Below are positions 17,273 to 26,736 of a stretch of DNA of 64,000 bases, one piece after another. A program made the translations under genes and the position numbers. Position 1 is the first letter of the stretch, and each line of letters starts with the position of its first letter. The notes under the pieces are model-generated. The model was not told the origin of the DNA. It searched no databases and worked only from the letters and a program-made list of their open reading frames with translations. The DNA is from Leptotrichia sp. oral taxon 212 (lineage in GTDB: Bacteria; Fusobacteriota; Fusobacteriia; Fusobacteriales; Leptotrichiaceae), in NCBI RefSeq assembly GCF_001274535.1, contig NZ_CP012410.1, forward strand, positions 620,001-684,000, written 5' to 3'.

Positions 17273-18610
17273 TTATTTAATTACTTTTCTATAAGTAACA
17301 AGCAACGGATTCCATACGCTTGCATTTGTTGGAGAATAAGCAAAGTCTATTTCGATAAATTTTTCAATAGGTGTTTCAAGGGTAATAACAATTGCTATCT
17401 GATCTATAAACTGTGCAACTGCCTCTTTTCCAACCATTGCGCCTCCAAGAAGAACTTTTTTATCCTTATCATAAATAATTTCTGTTTTTATAGGGAAAGA
17501 ATCCTTAAATCCTGAATTTTTATACATTGCCCTCATTTCGATCTTTTCAGCATTATATCCTAATGACTGAGCTTCTTCAAGTGAAAGTCCTGTCTGTGCA
17601 AGTTTAATATCATAGAAGGAAGTTGCAAAAGATCTGAGCAGTCCTTTCCAGCTGATATTCTGTCCTGAAAGATATTTTGCAAGTAATATTCCGTGTTTAT
17701 TTGCCACATCACCGAAAGGAGCATAAAGATTTCTGTCTGTATGATAGAATTTATTAAAAATACAGTCCCCTATAGCATAAACATCAGGAAGGTTTGTTTC
17801 AAACTTATCATTGACAATTATTTTTCTATTTTCTGTTTTTAATTCAGAAGAAATAAATTCTATGTTAGGAGTAATTCCAATACTGAACAGGGCAATATCA
17901 AAGTCCAGATTTTCTCCGTTATCAAGCTGTACAGATTTTGCAATATTGTTTTCTGAAATAATTTTATTTACTCCTGAATTAAGTTTTAATGTAAGCCCAT
18001 GTTTCTCAATACTTTCATAAATTTCAGATTTTAGATTTTCAGAAACTGTAGGGAATATTCTGTCAGCTTTTTCAACAACTGTAACTTCCAGATTTTTTAT
18101 ATTAAATGCTTCAGCAGTCTCAAGACCGATAAATCCTGCACCTACAACAACAGCCTTTTTAATTTTGTCTTTATTGTCATTGATGTATTCTTTTATTTTT
18201 ATTGCATGTTCTGCATGTGAAAGAGTAAACACATTTTCGAGATTTTCAGAATATCCGTCAATATTTGGAACAAAAGACTTTGCTCCGACAGCAATGACAA
18301 GTTTATCATATTCAAATATTCCGTTTATGTCATTGCCTTCTATATTTAAAGTTTTATTTTTAAAATCTATGTCTGTAACTTTGTGTAATGTTTTAACATT
18401 AACTCCCCTCTTTATGAAATCTTCAGGAGTTCCCAGAACAACATCATTAAATGACAGTTCATCCGCTATATAATATGGTGTAGGACAACCTGCCCATGCA
18501 ACATATTGAGATTTTTCAAATACAAAAACCTCATCATTAGGATTTGCTTTTTTATATTGAGTGGAGAACATCATTCCTGCAGCTCCACCACCTATTACTG
18601 CTATTTTCAT
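17273..18610 (-). CDS. FAD-dependent NADH oxidase / CoA-disulfide reductase family enzyme
   Basis: 445 residues. FAD motif IGGGAAGM at residues 6-13, redox cysteine C42 in WAGCPTPYY, NAD-binding VVGAGFIGLETAE near 155 and the second FAD motif VYAIGDC near 275 identify the class of NADH oxidase (Nox, water-forming) and CoA-disulfide reductases. In anaerobes such enzymes remove oxygen with NADH or reduce low-molecular-weight disulfides or polysulfide; the sequence alone does not separate these. It lies 24 bp downstream of the uridine kinase gene on the same strand and may share its transcript. Confidence 0.88.
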   Translation of the reverse strand: MKIAVIGGGAAGMMFSTQYKKANPNDEVFVFEKSQYVAWAGCPTPYYIADELSFNDVVLGTPEDFIKRGVNVKTLHKVTDIDFKNKTLNIEGNDINGIFEYDKLVIAVGAKSFVPNIDGYSENLENVFTLSHAEHAIKIKEYINDNKDKIKKAVVVGAGFIGLETAEAFNIKNLEVTVVEKADRIFPTVSENLKSEIYESIEKHGLTLKLNSGVNKIISENNIAKSVQLDNGENLDFDIALFSIGITPNIEFISSELKTENRKIIVNDKFETNLPDVYAIGDCIFNKFYHTDRNLYAPFGDVANKHGILLAKYLSGQNISWKGLLRSFATSFYDIKLAQTGLSLEEAQSLGYNAEKIEMRAMYKNSGFKDSFPIKTEIIYDKDKKVLLGGAMVGKEAVAQFIDQIAIVITLETPIEKFIEIDFAYSPTNASVWNPLLVTYRKVIK

Positions 18611-18634
18611 TTTCTTACCTGCTTTCCGTTAAAT

Positions 18635-19279
18635 TTATTTCTGTTTTGTCAAGGTATTAAACAGATATCTCAATCTGCTTGCAACCATTTTTATTCCGAC
18701 TTTGTTGTCTTTTCCTCTAGGAATAATTACATCGGCATATCTTTTAGAAGGTTCGACAAATTCAAGGTGCATAGGTTTTACAGTATTGATATACTGATTT
18801 TTTATACTTTCAAAACTTCTTGCACGTTCTTTCATGTCACGTTCCATTCTACGTAAGAGTCTTTCATCGTCATCAGTATCAACGAAGATTTTTGCATCAA
18901 AAAGTTCTCTTATTTTTGGTATTGCAAGAATTAGAATTCCTTCAACTATTATTAAATTAGCTGGTTCAATATGCTCTGTCTCATCGATTCTGTTATGAAT
19001 CTGGAAGTCATATATGGGCTTTTCAATGGAATGCCCTTCTTTCAGGGAAAGTATATGCTTTTCCAACAGGTCAAAATCTATTGAATCCGGATGGTCGTAA
19101 TTTAATAAAGTTCTTTCTTCATAAGTTAAATGATCGTTTCTTCTGTAATAAAAATCCTGTTCCAACAGGATGGAATGAATATTGGATTTTTTAAGATCTT
19201 CTATTATAGCCTTTGTCACGCTTGTCTTTCCTGAACCTGTTCCCCCCGCAATTCCTACAATTATCGTCTGATAATCCAT
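18635..19279 (-). CDS. udk: uridine kinase
   Basis: 214 residues. Phosphorylates uridine and cytidine to their monophosphates for pyrimidine salvage. P-loop GIAGGTGSGKTS at residues 9-20, LEQDFYYRRNDHL (substrate region), NYDHPDSIDFDLL and the DTDDDERLLRRMERD lid are all present. AGGAGGTATTCAA precedes the ATG. Length is typical. Upstream, 19280-19528 contains no gene. Confidence 0.95.
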   Translation of the reverse strand: MDYQTIIVGIAGGTGSGKTSVTKAIIEDLKKSNIHSILLEQDFYYRRNDHLTYEERTLLNYDHPDSIDFDLLEKHILSLKEGHSIEKPIYDFQIHNRIDETEHIEPANLIIVEGILILAIPKIRELFDAKIFVDTDDDERLLRRMERDMKERARSFESIKNQYINTVKPMHLEFVEPSKRYADVIIPRGKDNKVGIKMVASRLRYLFNTLTKQK

Positions 19280-19528
19280 TTGAATACCTCCTAGTGATAT
19301 AAATAAGTATATAATACACAGAGTAAATTTTCAAGAAATTTTTGAGGAGAATTTTAACAATGGGATAATACAGAAAAAAATATTATGTAAATGTCATAAA
19401 AATAAAGATAAAATAATGAATCAGATTAAAAAAGAAAAGCAAAATGAAAAATTTTAATGGCAAAAAATAAAAAAAGGAGTATAATTATAATATTAGTATG
19501 AAAAAGAATTGAAAAGGAAGTGAAATTT

Positions 19529-21064
19529 ATGCAGAACAGGACAAATGAAGATATGAAGAAAATAAAAGAAATTCTTGAAAATAATACAGCATTGGAACAC
19601 GCTATAACATTATTGAGCTGGGATCTTGAAACGGAAGCTCCTGCCCTTGCTGCAGAAAAAATATCAAAAACATTGGGATATCTGACAGGAGAAAGCTACT
19701 CAATGATTATAAATGATGAATTTAAGAAACTGGTATATGGAATAAATACTGAAGAACTGTCAGAAATAGACAGAAAGATCATAGAAGAAGTGAAGAAGGA
19801 ATCATTTGAAAAGATGGAAAAAATTCCTAAAGATGAGTTTCAGAAATATTCTGAACTGAGAGTACTGTCTGTAAGGAAATGGGAAGAAGCAAAAAGAAAA
19901 AATGACTACAGCATATTCAAGGATTATTTGAAACAGATGATAGAGTTTAATAAAAAATTTATAAAATACAGAGGATATACAGGAAATCCTTATAACACAC
20001 TGCTTGATGACTATGAGCCTGAAGCGGCAGTGGAAGAACTGGATAAGTTTTTTGATAAAATAAAAAATGAACTGTCTCCTTTTATAAAAAAAGTGACAGA
20101 AAAGGAAAAAAGTGAAAATGAACTGGCAGTAATTGAAAAGTTTAAAAACATGAATTTTGACATTCAAAAACAGGAAGAATTTTCAAAATATTTACTGGAT
20201 ATTATAAAATTCAGCTTTGAAAAGGGAGTGCTTAAAGAAAGTGAACATCCTTTCACAACGGAATTCAGTAACAAGGATGTAAGAATTACTACGCACTACT
20301 ATGAAAATAATCTTTTAAGTTCGATATACTCAACAATTCATGAAGGTGGACATGCCCTTTATGAACAGCATATAGGAGATGAAGTTGCTGATACCGTATT
20401 AGGTGGAGGAGTTTCGATGGGTATACATGAATCCCAGTCAAGAATTTACGAAAATATGTTTGGAAGAAGCATCGAGTTTATTGAGTTTATTTATCCAAAA
20501 ATGGATGAAATGTTTAATCTTTCAGAAAAGGGTATCGGTAAGAAGGAACTTTACAAACTGGCAAATGAAGTTGAAAGACAGTTTATAAGAACGGAATCTG
20601 ATGAACTGACTTACCCTATACATATATTGATAAGATATGAGCTTGAAAAGGAAATTTTTGGTAACCTTGATGAAGAAACAGATGTAGATGCACTTGCTGT
20701 AAAATGGGCAGACAAGTACGAGGAATATCTTGGAATAAGACCATCAACTTATACTGAAGGAATATTGCAGGATGTACACTGGGCGGAAGGACTATTCGGT
20801 TATTTCCCTTCATATGCATTGGGAACAGCTTATGCGGCTCAGATATATGATGCCATAAATAAAAAAGTCAATATAAAAGAGGAAATGAAAAAAGGTGAAT
20901 TTAATCAGATAAATGAAATACTGAAGGAAAATATTCATAAATACGGTAAAATGAAAACTCCTAAGGAAATAATAAAGGACATGACAGGGGAAGATTTTGA
21001 TTCACGATACTATATAGATTACTTGAAAGAGAAGTTTTCTGAAATTTATGGGCTGGATAAGTAG
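19529..21064 (+). CDS. carboxypeptidase M32 (thermostable Taq-type)
   Basis: 511 residues from the ATG at 19529 (AAGGAAG at 19514-19520); a GTG at 19520 is less likely. The zinc site HEGGH (H271-E272, H275) within STIHEGGHALYEQ, the HESQSRIYENM segment near 300 and the GIRPSTYTEGILQDVHW region near 405 are diagnostic of family M32. These cytoplasmic metallocarboxypeptidases trim C-terminal residues from peptides. A TATAAT-rich stretch near 19483 may be its promoter. The next gene is also a peptidase. Confidence 0.95.
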   Translation: MQNRTNEDMKKIKEILENNTALEHAITLLSWDLETEAPALAAEKISKTLGYLTGESYSMIINDEFKKLVYGINTEELSEIDRKIIEEVKKESFEKMEKIPKDEFQKYSELRVLSVRKWEEAKRKNDYSIFKDYLKQMIEFNKKFIKYRGYTGNPYNTLLDDYEPEAAVEELDKFFDKIKNELSPFIKKVTEKEKSENELAVIEKFKNMNFDIQKQEEFSKYLLDIIKFSFEKGVLKESEHPFTTEFSNKDVRITTHYYENNLLSSIYSTIHEGGHALYEQHIGDEVADTVLGGGVSMGIHESQSRIYENMFGRSIEFIEFIYPKMDEMFNLSEKGIGKKELYKLANEVERQFIRTESDELTYPIHILIRYELEKEIFGNLDEETDVDALAVKWADKYEEYLGIRPSTYTEGILQDVHWAEGLFGYFPSYALGTAYAAQIYDAINKKVNIKEEMKKGEFNQINEILKENIHKYGKMKTPKEIIKDMTGEDFDSRYYIDYLKEKFSEIYGLDK

Positions 21065-21158
21065 AAATTTAAACAGGAATATGGCGTATATTAAATAAAA
21101 ACGGCAACTATTTAAAGCTGAGTGAGATTTAATATATGATAAGACTATGAAAGGAGGA

Positions 21159-21239
21159 ATGAGTTTCTCAGGAATTATGATTTCATCAATATAAAAATTA
21201 GTAGGATAAGGGTTAGCAGATTTTATTTGGGAAACTCAT
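21159..21239 (+). promoter_or_regulatory. leader with an 11-codon ORF and inverted repeat
   Basis: AAAGGAGG sits in front of an ATG (21159) that opens an 11-codon frame ending TAA at 21192-21194. The first nine bases ATGAGTTTC recur as their exact complement GAAACTCAT at 21231-21239, seven bases before the M18 peptidase start, which itself has no clear ribosome site. The arrangement could couple leader translation to the peptidase gene. Inference only. Confidence 0.35.
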
Positions 21240-21245
21240 AATATA

Positions 21246-22598
21246 ATGTTAGAAATTCATGATGAAATGAAATTAATAAAGGAAAAATTTGAAGATATGG
21301 AAGTTAAAAGTTTTGCCAGGGAAGTTATTGAATTTATTGATGAGTGTCCAAGTACATATCATGTGGCTAAAAACTGTTCAGAAATTTTAGAGGAAAATGG
21401 GTTTGAAAGGCTTATACCTCAGGAAAAGTGGCATCTGAAAAAAGGTGGAAAATATTATGTTAAAAAATCAAATTCTACAGTAGTAGCATTTACATTGGGA
21501 ACTGATATAAATTTCAAGAAGGGATTTAAAATATTTGGTTCACACACAGATTCTCCAGGGTTCAGAATAAAGCCAAACCCTGAAATGGTAATAGAAAATA
21601 TACTAAGACTGAATACGGAAGTGTATGGAGGTCCTATTTTAAGTACATGGTTTGACAGACCGCTTTCCATAGCGGGAAGAGTTGTAGTAAAAAGTGATAA
21701 TCTGTTTTTGCCTAGAACTGTAAGAGTAAAAATAGAAGAACCTCTAATGATTATACCTAACCTTGCCATTCATCAGAACAGGGAAGTGAATAATGGAGTA
21801 AAGATAGACAAACAGGCTGATACATTACCTGTGTTAGGTCTTATAAACAGTCAGTTTGAAAAGGATGACTATTTACTCAGACTGATAGTTGAAAAAATGG
21901 GACTAAAAAAGGAAGATATACTTGATTTTGATTTATATGTGTATTCTATTGAGAAAGGATGTCTTGCAGGAGCAAACGAGGAGTTTATATCGGCACCTAA
22001 GATAGATAACCTTGCCTCTGTCTATGCAGGTCTTCTGGGACTTGTAGAAGCTGAAGATGTCCATGACCAGATAAATGTATTTGTAGGATTTGATAACGAA
22101 GAAATTGGAAGTGCGACAAAACAGGGAGCTGATTCAAATTATTTACTGAATACGCTGGAAAGAATAATGTGTTCGCTTGGATATGGAAGGGAAGAATTTT
22201 TACATATGCTGAACTGCTCATTCCTACTGTCGGCAGATGGTGCACATGCAGCCCATCCTGCACATATGGATAAGACAGATCCTACAAACAGGGGAAGGAT
22301 AAATGAAGGAATATCAATAAAAATAAGTGCCAATCAGAGTTATACTTCAGACGGATTTTCGATAGCTGTAGTTAAACAGATTATAGAAGGAACTGACATA
22401 AAAATACAGCCATTTGTAAATCAGTCAAATGAAAGAGGAGGAAGCACGATAGGTCCTATTTCTTCAACTCATCTGGATATAGATGCGGTAGATCTTGGAG
22501 TACCTATGCTTGCCATGCATTCAGTAAGGGAACTTTGTGGAATATATGATGTTTTCTATTTGAAGGAACTGGCGAAAGAATTTTTTAATAAAAACTAA
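21246..22598 (+). CDS. M18 family aminopeptidase
   Basis: 450 residues from the ATG at 21246; methionines at codons 9 and 18 are alternative starts, and the family alignment begins near residue 22 (FAREVIEFIDECPSTYHV). Metal and catalytic motifs of family M18: FGSHTDSPG with H100, the PKIDNLAS aspartate, FVGFDNEEIGS with paired acids near residue 285, and the C-terminal MHSVRE histidine. These dodecameric zinc aminopeptidases release N-terminal, often acidic, residues. It follows the M32 carboxypeptidase by about 180 bp, giving a small peptide-degradation cluster. Confidence 0.93.
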   Translation: MLEIHDEMKLIKEKFEDMEVKSFAREVIEFIDECPSTYHVAKNCSEILEENGFERLIPQEKWHLKKGGKYYVKKSNSTVVAFTLGTDINFKKGFKIFGSHTDSPGFRIKPNPEMVIENILRLNTEVYGGPILSTWFDRPLSIAGRVVVKSDNLFLPRTVRVKIEEPLMIIPNLAIHQNREVNNGVKIDKQADTLPVLGLINSQFEKDDYLLRLIVEKMGLKKEDILDFDLYVYSIEKGCLAGANEEFISAPKIDNLASVYAGLLGLVEAEDVHDQINVFVGFDNEEIGSATKQGADSNYLLNTLERIMCSLGYGREEFLHMLNCSFLLSADGAHAAHPAHMDKTDPTNRGRINEGISIKISANQSYTSDGFSIAVVKQIIEGTDIKIQPFVNQSNERGGSTIGPISSTHLDIDAVDLGVPMLAMHSVRELCGIYDVFYLKELAKEFFNKN

Positions 22599-22664
22599 AA
22601 AATAAAAAAATATTGCAGTAATAATAAAAATTCGGGAAAATAATATGGAAGTGGAGGGCAGGTT

Positions 22665-23528
22665 ATGAAAGATTCAGAGAAAAAACTTACACTTTCAAAT
22701 GGTGTGGAAATTCCTATTTTAGGATTTGGGACATATAAGATAGAAGATGATAAGGTAGCTGTAAATTCAGTAAGGGAAGCTATAAAAACAGGGTATAGAC
22801 ATATAGACACTGCATCCTTTTACAAAAATGAAGAAAATGTAGGAAATGGAATAAGGGAAGGGCTGAAACATACAGGACTTAAAAGAAAAGATATATTTGT
22901 AACAACGAAGGTGTGGAATACTGAACAGGGGTATGAAAATACCCTCAACGCTTTTAGTAATTCATTACAAAGACTTAATATGGACTATGTAGATCTGTAC
23001 CTTATTCACTGGCCAGTTACAAAGGATTATGCAGATGAATGGCAGAGCAGGATAAAGGAAACATGGAAAGCCATGGAAAAACTTTATAATGAAGGAAAAA
23101 TAAGAGCCATCGGAGTAAGCAATTTTCTTGTGCATCATCTGGAAGAACTGATATCAGGTTGTGAAATAGAACCGATGGTAAATCAGATAGAATTTCATCC
23201 TGGTCATAATCAGAAGGAAACTGTTGAATTCTGCAAAAAACATGAAATAGTGGTAGAAGCGTGGAGTCCTCTGGGACGTGGTGTGATTCTTGAAAATGAG
23301 TTCTTATCAGAAATAGCCAAGAGATATAACAAGACAATAGCCCAGATATGTATAAGATGGATTATTCAGCAGGATATAGTGGCACTGCCAAAATCAGTGA
23401 CACAGAAAAGAATAAAGAGTAATTTTGAAATATTTGATTTTGAACTTTCCAGAGAGGACATGGATAAAATAACAAATATGGAGCCTGCAGGATATACAGG
23501 ATCAGATCCTAATCAGGGAAGATATTGA
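22665..23528 (+). CDS. aldo/keto reductase
   Basis: 287 residues with the full AKR tetrad D48, Y53, K82, H115 in HIDTASFYKNEENVG, TTKVW and LIHWP. The C-terminal PKSVTQKRIKSN binds NADPH. It resembles AKR5-type enzymes (2,5-diketogluconate reductase or YvgN-like), which reduce methylglyoxal and other aldehydes. A GGAGGG-like site precedes the ATG. It is 19 bp ahead of the chromate transporter pair, so cotranscription is possible, though no functional link is apparent. Confidence 0.93.
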   Translation: MKDSEKKLTLSNGVEIPILGFGTYKIEDDKVAVNSVREAIKTGYRHIDTASFYKNEENVGNGIREGLKHTGLKRKDIFVTTKVWNTEQGYENTLNAFSNSLQRLNMDYVDLYLIHWPVTKDYADEWQSRIKETWKAMEKLYNEGKIRAIGVSNFLVHHLEELISGCEIEPMVNQIEFHPGHNQKETVEFCKKHEIVVEAWSPLGRGVILENEFLSEIAKRYNKTIAQICIRWIIQQDIVALPKSVTQKRIKSNFEIFDFELSREDMDKITNMEPAGYTGSDPNQGRY

Positions 23529-23547
23529 AAAATGAAAGAGGAATGAA

Positions 23548-24090
23548 ATGAAAGTATATTTTGAACTGTTCTGGATATTTTTTAAAATAGGTACTTTTAC
23601 TCTTGGAGGAGGGTATGCAATGGTTCCTCTTATTCAGGATGAAATTGTTGAGAAGAAGAAATGGATTGAAAAAGAGGAATTTATAAATCTGCTTGCACTG
23701 GCTCAGTCTTCTCCCGGAGCACTTGCAATAAATATGGCAGTATTTGTAGGTTTTAAAATAAAGAAATATTTAGGAATGATAGCAACAGTACTCGGGGCGG
23801 CTTTACCGGCATTTCTTATTATATGGTTACTGGCGGCACTGTTTCAGAATTTTCAGAACAATCCTTATGTCATAAAGGCATTCAAGGCAATAAGACCAAT
23901 GGTGGTAGCACTTATTGGAGGAAGTGTTTATACAATAGGAAAACAGGCAAAGATAAATAAATTTACATTGATTATTGTTCTGGCAATAGCGGTTCTCGTT
24001 TCACAGTTCAAGTTTCCGCCTATATTGATTATTGTTGTGGGAGCAATAGCAGGAAATATCTGGCTTATGAACAGGAAGGAGATTAAATGA
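23548..24090 (+). CDS. chromate transporter family protein, first half-size subunit
   Basis: 180 residues, a short-chain CHR protein with one CHR domain of about six membrane segments. Hallmarks are FKIGTFTLGGGYAMVPLIQ near the N-terminus and LLALAQSSPGALAINMAVFVGF near residue 50. Full-length ChrA has two such domains; here they are two genes overlapping by 4 bp, the usual arrangement for short-chain pairs that insert with opposite topologies and act together. The family exports chromate in proteobacteria; in anaerobes the natural substrate is uncertain. Confidence 0.93.
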   Translation: MKVYFELFWIFFKIGTFTLGGGYAMVPLIQDEIVEKKKWIEKEEFINLLALAQSSPGALAINMAVFVGFKIKKYLGMIATVLGAALPAFLIIWLLAALFQNFQNNPYVIKAFKAIRPMVVALIGGSVYTIGKQAKINKFTLIIVLAIAVLVSQFKFPPILIIVVGAIAGNIWLMNRKEIK

Positions 24091-24617
24091 TGGTACAATT
24101 ATGGACTTTGTTTGCAGTGTTCTTTAAAATAGGACTTTTTAGCTTTGGTGGAGGATATGCAATTCTTCCTCTTATACAGAAGGAAGTTGTAGAATCACAT
24201 AAATGGATAAGTATAACACAATTTACAGATGTAGTGGCTGTATCGCAGGTAACACCGGGGCCTATAGCAATAAATTCATCAACTTATGTAGGATATCTTG
24301 TGACAGGAGATGCAGTAGGGGCAACAGTAGCTACATTAGGTCTTGTATTGCCTTCCGTTATAGTGATGACACTGTTCAGTATATTTTTTCTAAAGTTTCA
24401 GAATAATAAATACATAAGCAATGCATTTGCAGGATTGAGGGTAGTTGTTGTAGGACTTATTCTATCAGCAACATTACTGCTTATGGATAAGAAAAATTTT
24501 ATTGACTATAAAAGTTTTATAATATTTGCAGTTGCACTGGTATTATTTTTAAAATGGAAGGTAAATGCCATATGGCTGACAGTCGGGGCTGCAATAGCAG
24601 GAATATTAATATATTAA
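24087..24617 (+). CDS. chromate transporter family protein, second half-size subunit
   Basis: 176 residues, partner of the preceding gene. It carries the variant motifs FKIGLFSFGGGYAILPLIQ and VSQVTPGPIAINSSTYVGY. The start ATGATG overlaps the stop of the first gene, and AGGAAGGAG lies just upstream inside it, so the two should be made in equal amounts. Six hydrophobic segments are visible. No regulator (ChrB-like) is adjacent. Confidence 0.93.
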   Translation: MMVQLWTLFAVFFKIGLFSFGGGYAILPLIQKEVVESHKWISITQFTDVVAVSQVTPGPIAINSSTYVGYLVTGDAVGATVATLGLVLPSVIVMTLFSIFFLKFQNNKYISNAFAGLRVVVVGLILSATLLLMDKKNFIDYKSFIIFAVALVLFLKWKVNAIWLTVGAAIAGILIY

Positions 24618-24677
24618 GAAGTGTAAAAATATATAAAATATTTTTTATATTTTTATATAAAATTTTAAAATAATATG

Positions 24678-24718
24678 ATATAATCAGATAAGTTTGTATT
24701 TTACAAACTTATTTTTAA
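24678..24718 (+). terminator. hairpin with T tract beside a -10-like box
   Basis: ATAAGTTTGTA (24689-24699), loop TTT, TACAAACTTAT (24703-24713), then TTTT. It can end the chromate transporter transcript. A TATAAT at 24678-24683 directly precedes it, so the same hairpin could form the extreme 5' end of the potA mRNA. Confidence 0.65.
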
Positions 24719-24759
24719 GTTAAAAAATTAATATAGTTGGGAGTTGAAAGGAGAAAACA

Positions 24760-25863
24760 TTGAAAAAAAATCTTGAAATTAAAAACGTAGGGAAAACCTT
24801 TGGAAAAGAAGAAATTTTAAAAAATGTTAACATTGAAATAAAAAAAGGAGAATTTTTTTCATTGCTGGGACCGTCAGGTTGCGGTAAGACAACATTGCTG
24901 AGAATGATTGCCGGATTTATAAGGCCGGATAAAGGCTCTATTTCCATAAATGGAGAAGTTATAGATCATCTGAATCCTAATGAAAGAAATGTAAATACTG
25001 TTTTTCAGAACTATGCACTGTTTCCGAATATGACTGTATTTGAAAATGTTGCGTTTCCTTTAAAAATAAAAAAAGTTGCAAAGGAAGAGATTGAAAGGGA
25101 AGTATTGAAATATCTTGAACTTGTAGGATTACAGGAACATATGGATAAGATGCCTTCCAGCTTATCGGGAGGACAGAAACAGAGAGTTTCCATAGCGAGA
25201 GCATTAATCAGCAAGCCGGATGTATTACTGCTGGACGAACCTCTTTCAGCCCTTGATGCAAAATTAAGACAGAAATTATTAATTGAACTGGATAATATAC
25301 ATGATGAAGTTGGAATAACATTCGTATTTGTAACTCATGATCAGGAGGAAGCACTGAGTGTTTCTGATAGAATAGCGGTTATGAATAAAGGGGAAGTCCT
25401 TCAGATAGGAACTCCGAATGAAATATATGAAATGCCTGCAAATGGATTTGTGGCAGATTTTATAGGGGAAACAAACTTCATTGAAGGAAAAGTTACTGAA
25501 GTATATGACAAATATGGATATGCTGAAAGTAAAGAACTTGGAAGATTTAAAATAGAACTTGATAAACCTGTAAAAGTGGGAGACAATGTAAAGCTTACAC
25601 TCAGACCCGAAAAAATAAAGGTGGATACTGAGCCAAGATACACAGATAATGACAACTATAAGGTAATAAAAGGAACTGTAGATGAAGTTATCTATACCGG
25701 ATTCCAGAGTAAACTTTTTATAAAAGTTGATGGAGTAAACAGAATAATAAATGTCTATGACCAGCATAGGGAATTTCTGACTGATGAAGAGCTTTTTGAA
25801 TGGAAAGAAAAAGTTTATTTTTACTGGCATTATGAAGATGCATATTTAGTGGAGGTGAACTGA
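24760..25863 (+). CDS. potA: spermidine/putrescine ABC transporter ATP-binding protein
   Basis: 367 residues from a TTG start with AAAGGAG upstream. All ABC motifs are present: Walker A GPSGCGKTT near residue 38, signature LSGGQKQRVS, Walker B LLLDEPLSALD and the switch VTHDQEEA; a TOBE regulatory domain follows from about 240. The assignment to polyamine uptake rests on the gene order with PotB- and PotC-like permeases. It is separated from potB by 3 bp. Confidence 0.9.
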   Translation: MKKNLEIKNVGKTFGKEEILKNVNIEIKKGEFFSLLGPSGCGKTTLLRMIAGFIRPDKGSISINGEVIDHLNPNERNVNTVFQNYALFPNMTVFENVAFPLKIKKVAKEEIEREVLKYLELVGLQEHMDKMPSSLSGGQKQRVSIARALISKPDVLLLDEPLSALDAKLRQKLLIELDNIHDEVGITFVFVTHDQEEALSVSDRIAVMNKGEVLQIGTPNEIYEMPANGFVADFIGETNFIEGKVTEVYDKYGYAESKELGRFKIELDKPVKVGDNVKLTLRPEKIKVDTEPRYTDNDNYKVIKGTVDEVIYTGFQSKLFIKVDGVNRIINVYDQHREFLTDEELFEWKEKVYFYWHYEDAYLVEVN

Positions 25864-25866
25864 TAA

Positions 25867-26736
25867 TTGGCAAAAAAAAGAATAAAGAGAATAAGTGAAA
25901 AAGGACCTTTGAAATGGTTATATTATCTGCCTGTCAGTTTATGGATGACATTATTTTTTGGAATACCGACATTTATAATAATAATTTTCAGCTTTCTGAA
26001 AAAAGGTGCCTATGGTGGAATTGCAATACCGATGAAACAGACACTGGCAGCCTACAAACTGCTGTTTACTTCAAGCGATATCTTAAAAATAGCGATTAAG
26101 ACAGTAAATATATCATTGTGGATAACTGCCATAACATTATTTCTGGCAGTACCTGTTGCCTATTATATTTCAAGATCAAAGTACAAGAATTTATGGTTAT
26201 TGCTTATAGTAATCCCCTTCTGGACTAATTTTCTTGTGAGAATTTTTTCCTTCATAGCAATACTGGGGAATAACGGTATTATAAACCATTTCCTTATGAA
26301 AATATTTGGAATGAAAGAACCCCTGGCACTTCTTTATAACAGAAATGCAGTAATAATAATAAGTGTATATGTATTTCTGCCTTATGCGATACTGCCTCTG
26401 TATTCGGCAATTGAAAAATTTGATTTTTCACTGCTCGATGCGGCAAGTGATCTGGGTGCGAATAAATTTCAGGCTCTAGTGAGAGTTTTTCTTCCGGGAA
26501 TAAAATCAGGAATCGTCACTGCGACAATATTTACACTTGTTCCGGCAATAGGTTCATATGCGGTTCCTGACCTTGTAGGAGGAACTGATGGAGTAATGCT
26601 TGGAAATATTATTGCGAACAGAATGTTTCAGCTTAGGGACTGGCCGACAGCTTCAGCAATTTCAACTGTTTTTATAGTGATAACGACTTTTGGAGTATGG
26701 CTGTCAATGAAAATGGAAAAGGAGGAGGAAGAATAA
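25867..26736 (+). CDS. potB: spermidine/putrescine ABC transporter permease PotB
   Basis: 289 residues, TTG start with GGAGGTG upstream. Six membrane segments; EAA loop DAASDLGANKFQALV followed by FLPGIKSG near residues 195-215. The PotB hallmark PFWTNFLVRIFSFIAILGNN near residue 117 is recognisable. It forms the membrane channel with PotC. The final codons contain the ribosome site (GGAGGAGG) for potC, and the two genes share one base. Confidence 0.92.
   Translation: MAKKRIKRISEKGPLKWLYYLPVSLWMTLFFGIPTFIIIIFSFLKKGAYGGIAIPMKQTLAAYKLLFTSSDILKIAIKTVNISLWITAITLFLAVPVAYYISRSKYKNLWLLLIVIPFWTNFLVRIFSFIAILGNNGIINHFLMKIFGMKEPLALLYNRNAVIIISVYVFLPYAILPLYSAIEKFDFSLLDAASDLGANKFQALVRVFLPGIKSGIVTATIFTLVPAIGSYAVPDLVGGTDGVMLGNIIANRMFQLRDWPTASAISTVFIVITTFGVWLSMKMEKEEEE

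Noticed and set aside
17216-17515. Plus-strand open frame over the oxidoreductase terminator
   Set aside because: It overlaps a terminator stem and the antisense of a well-conserved gene, and its translation is Ile/Cys/Asn-rich without domain character.
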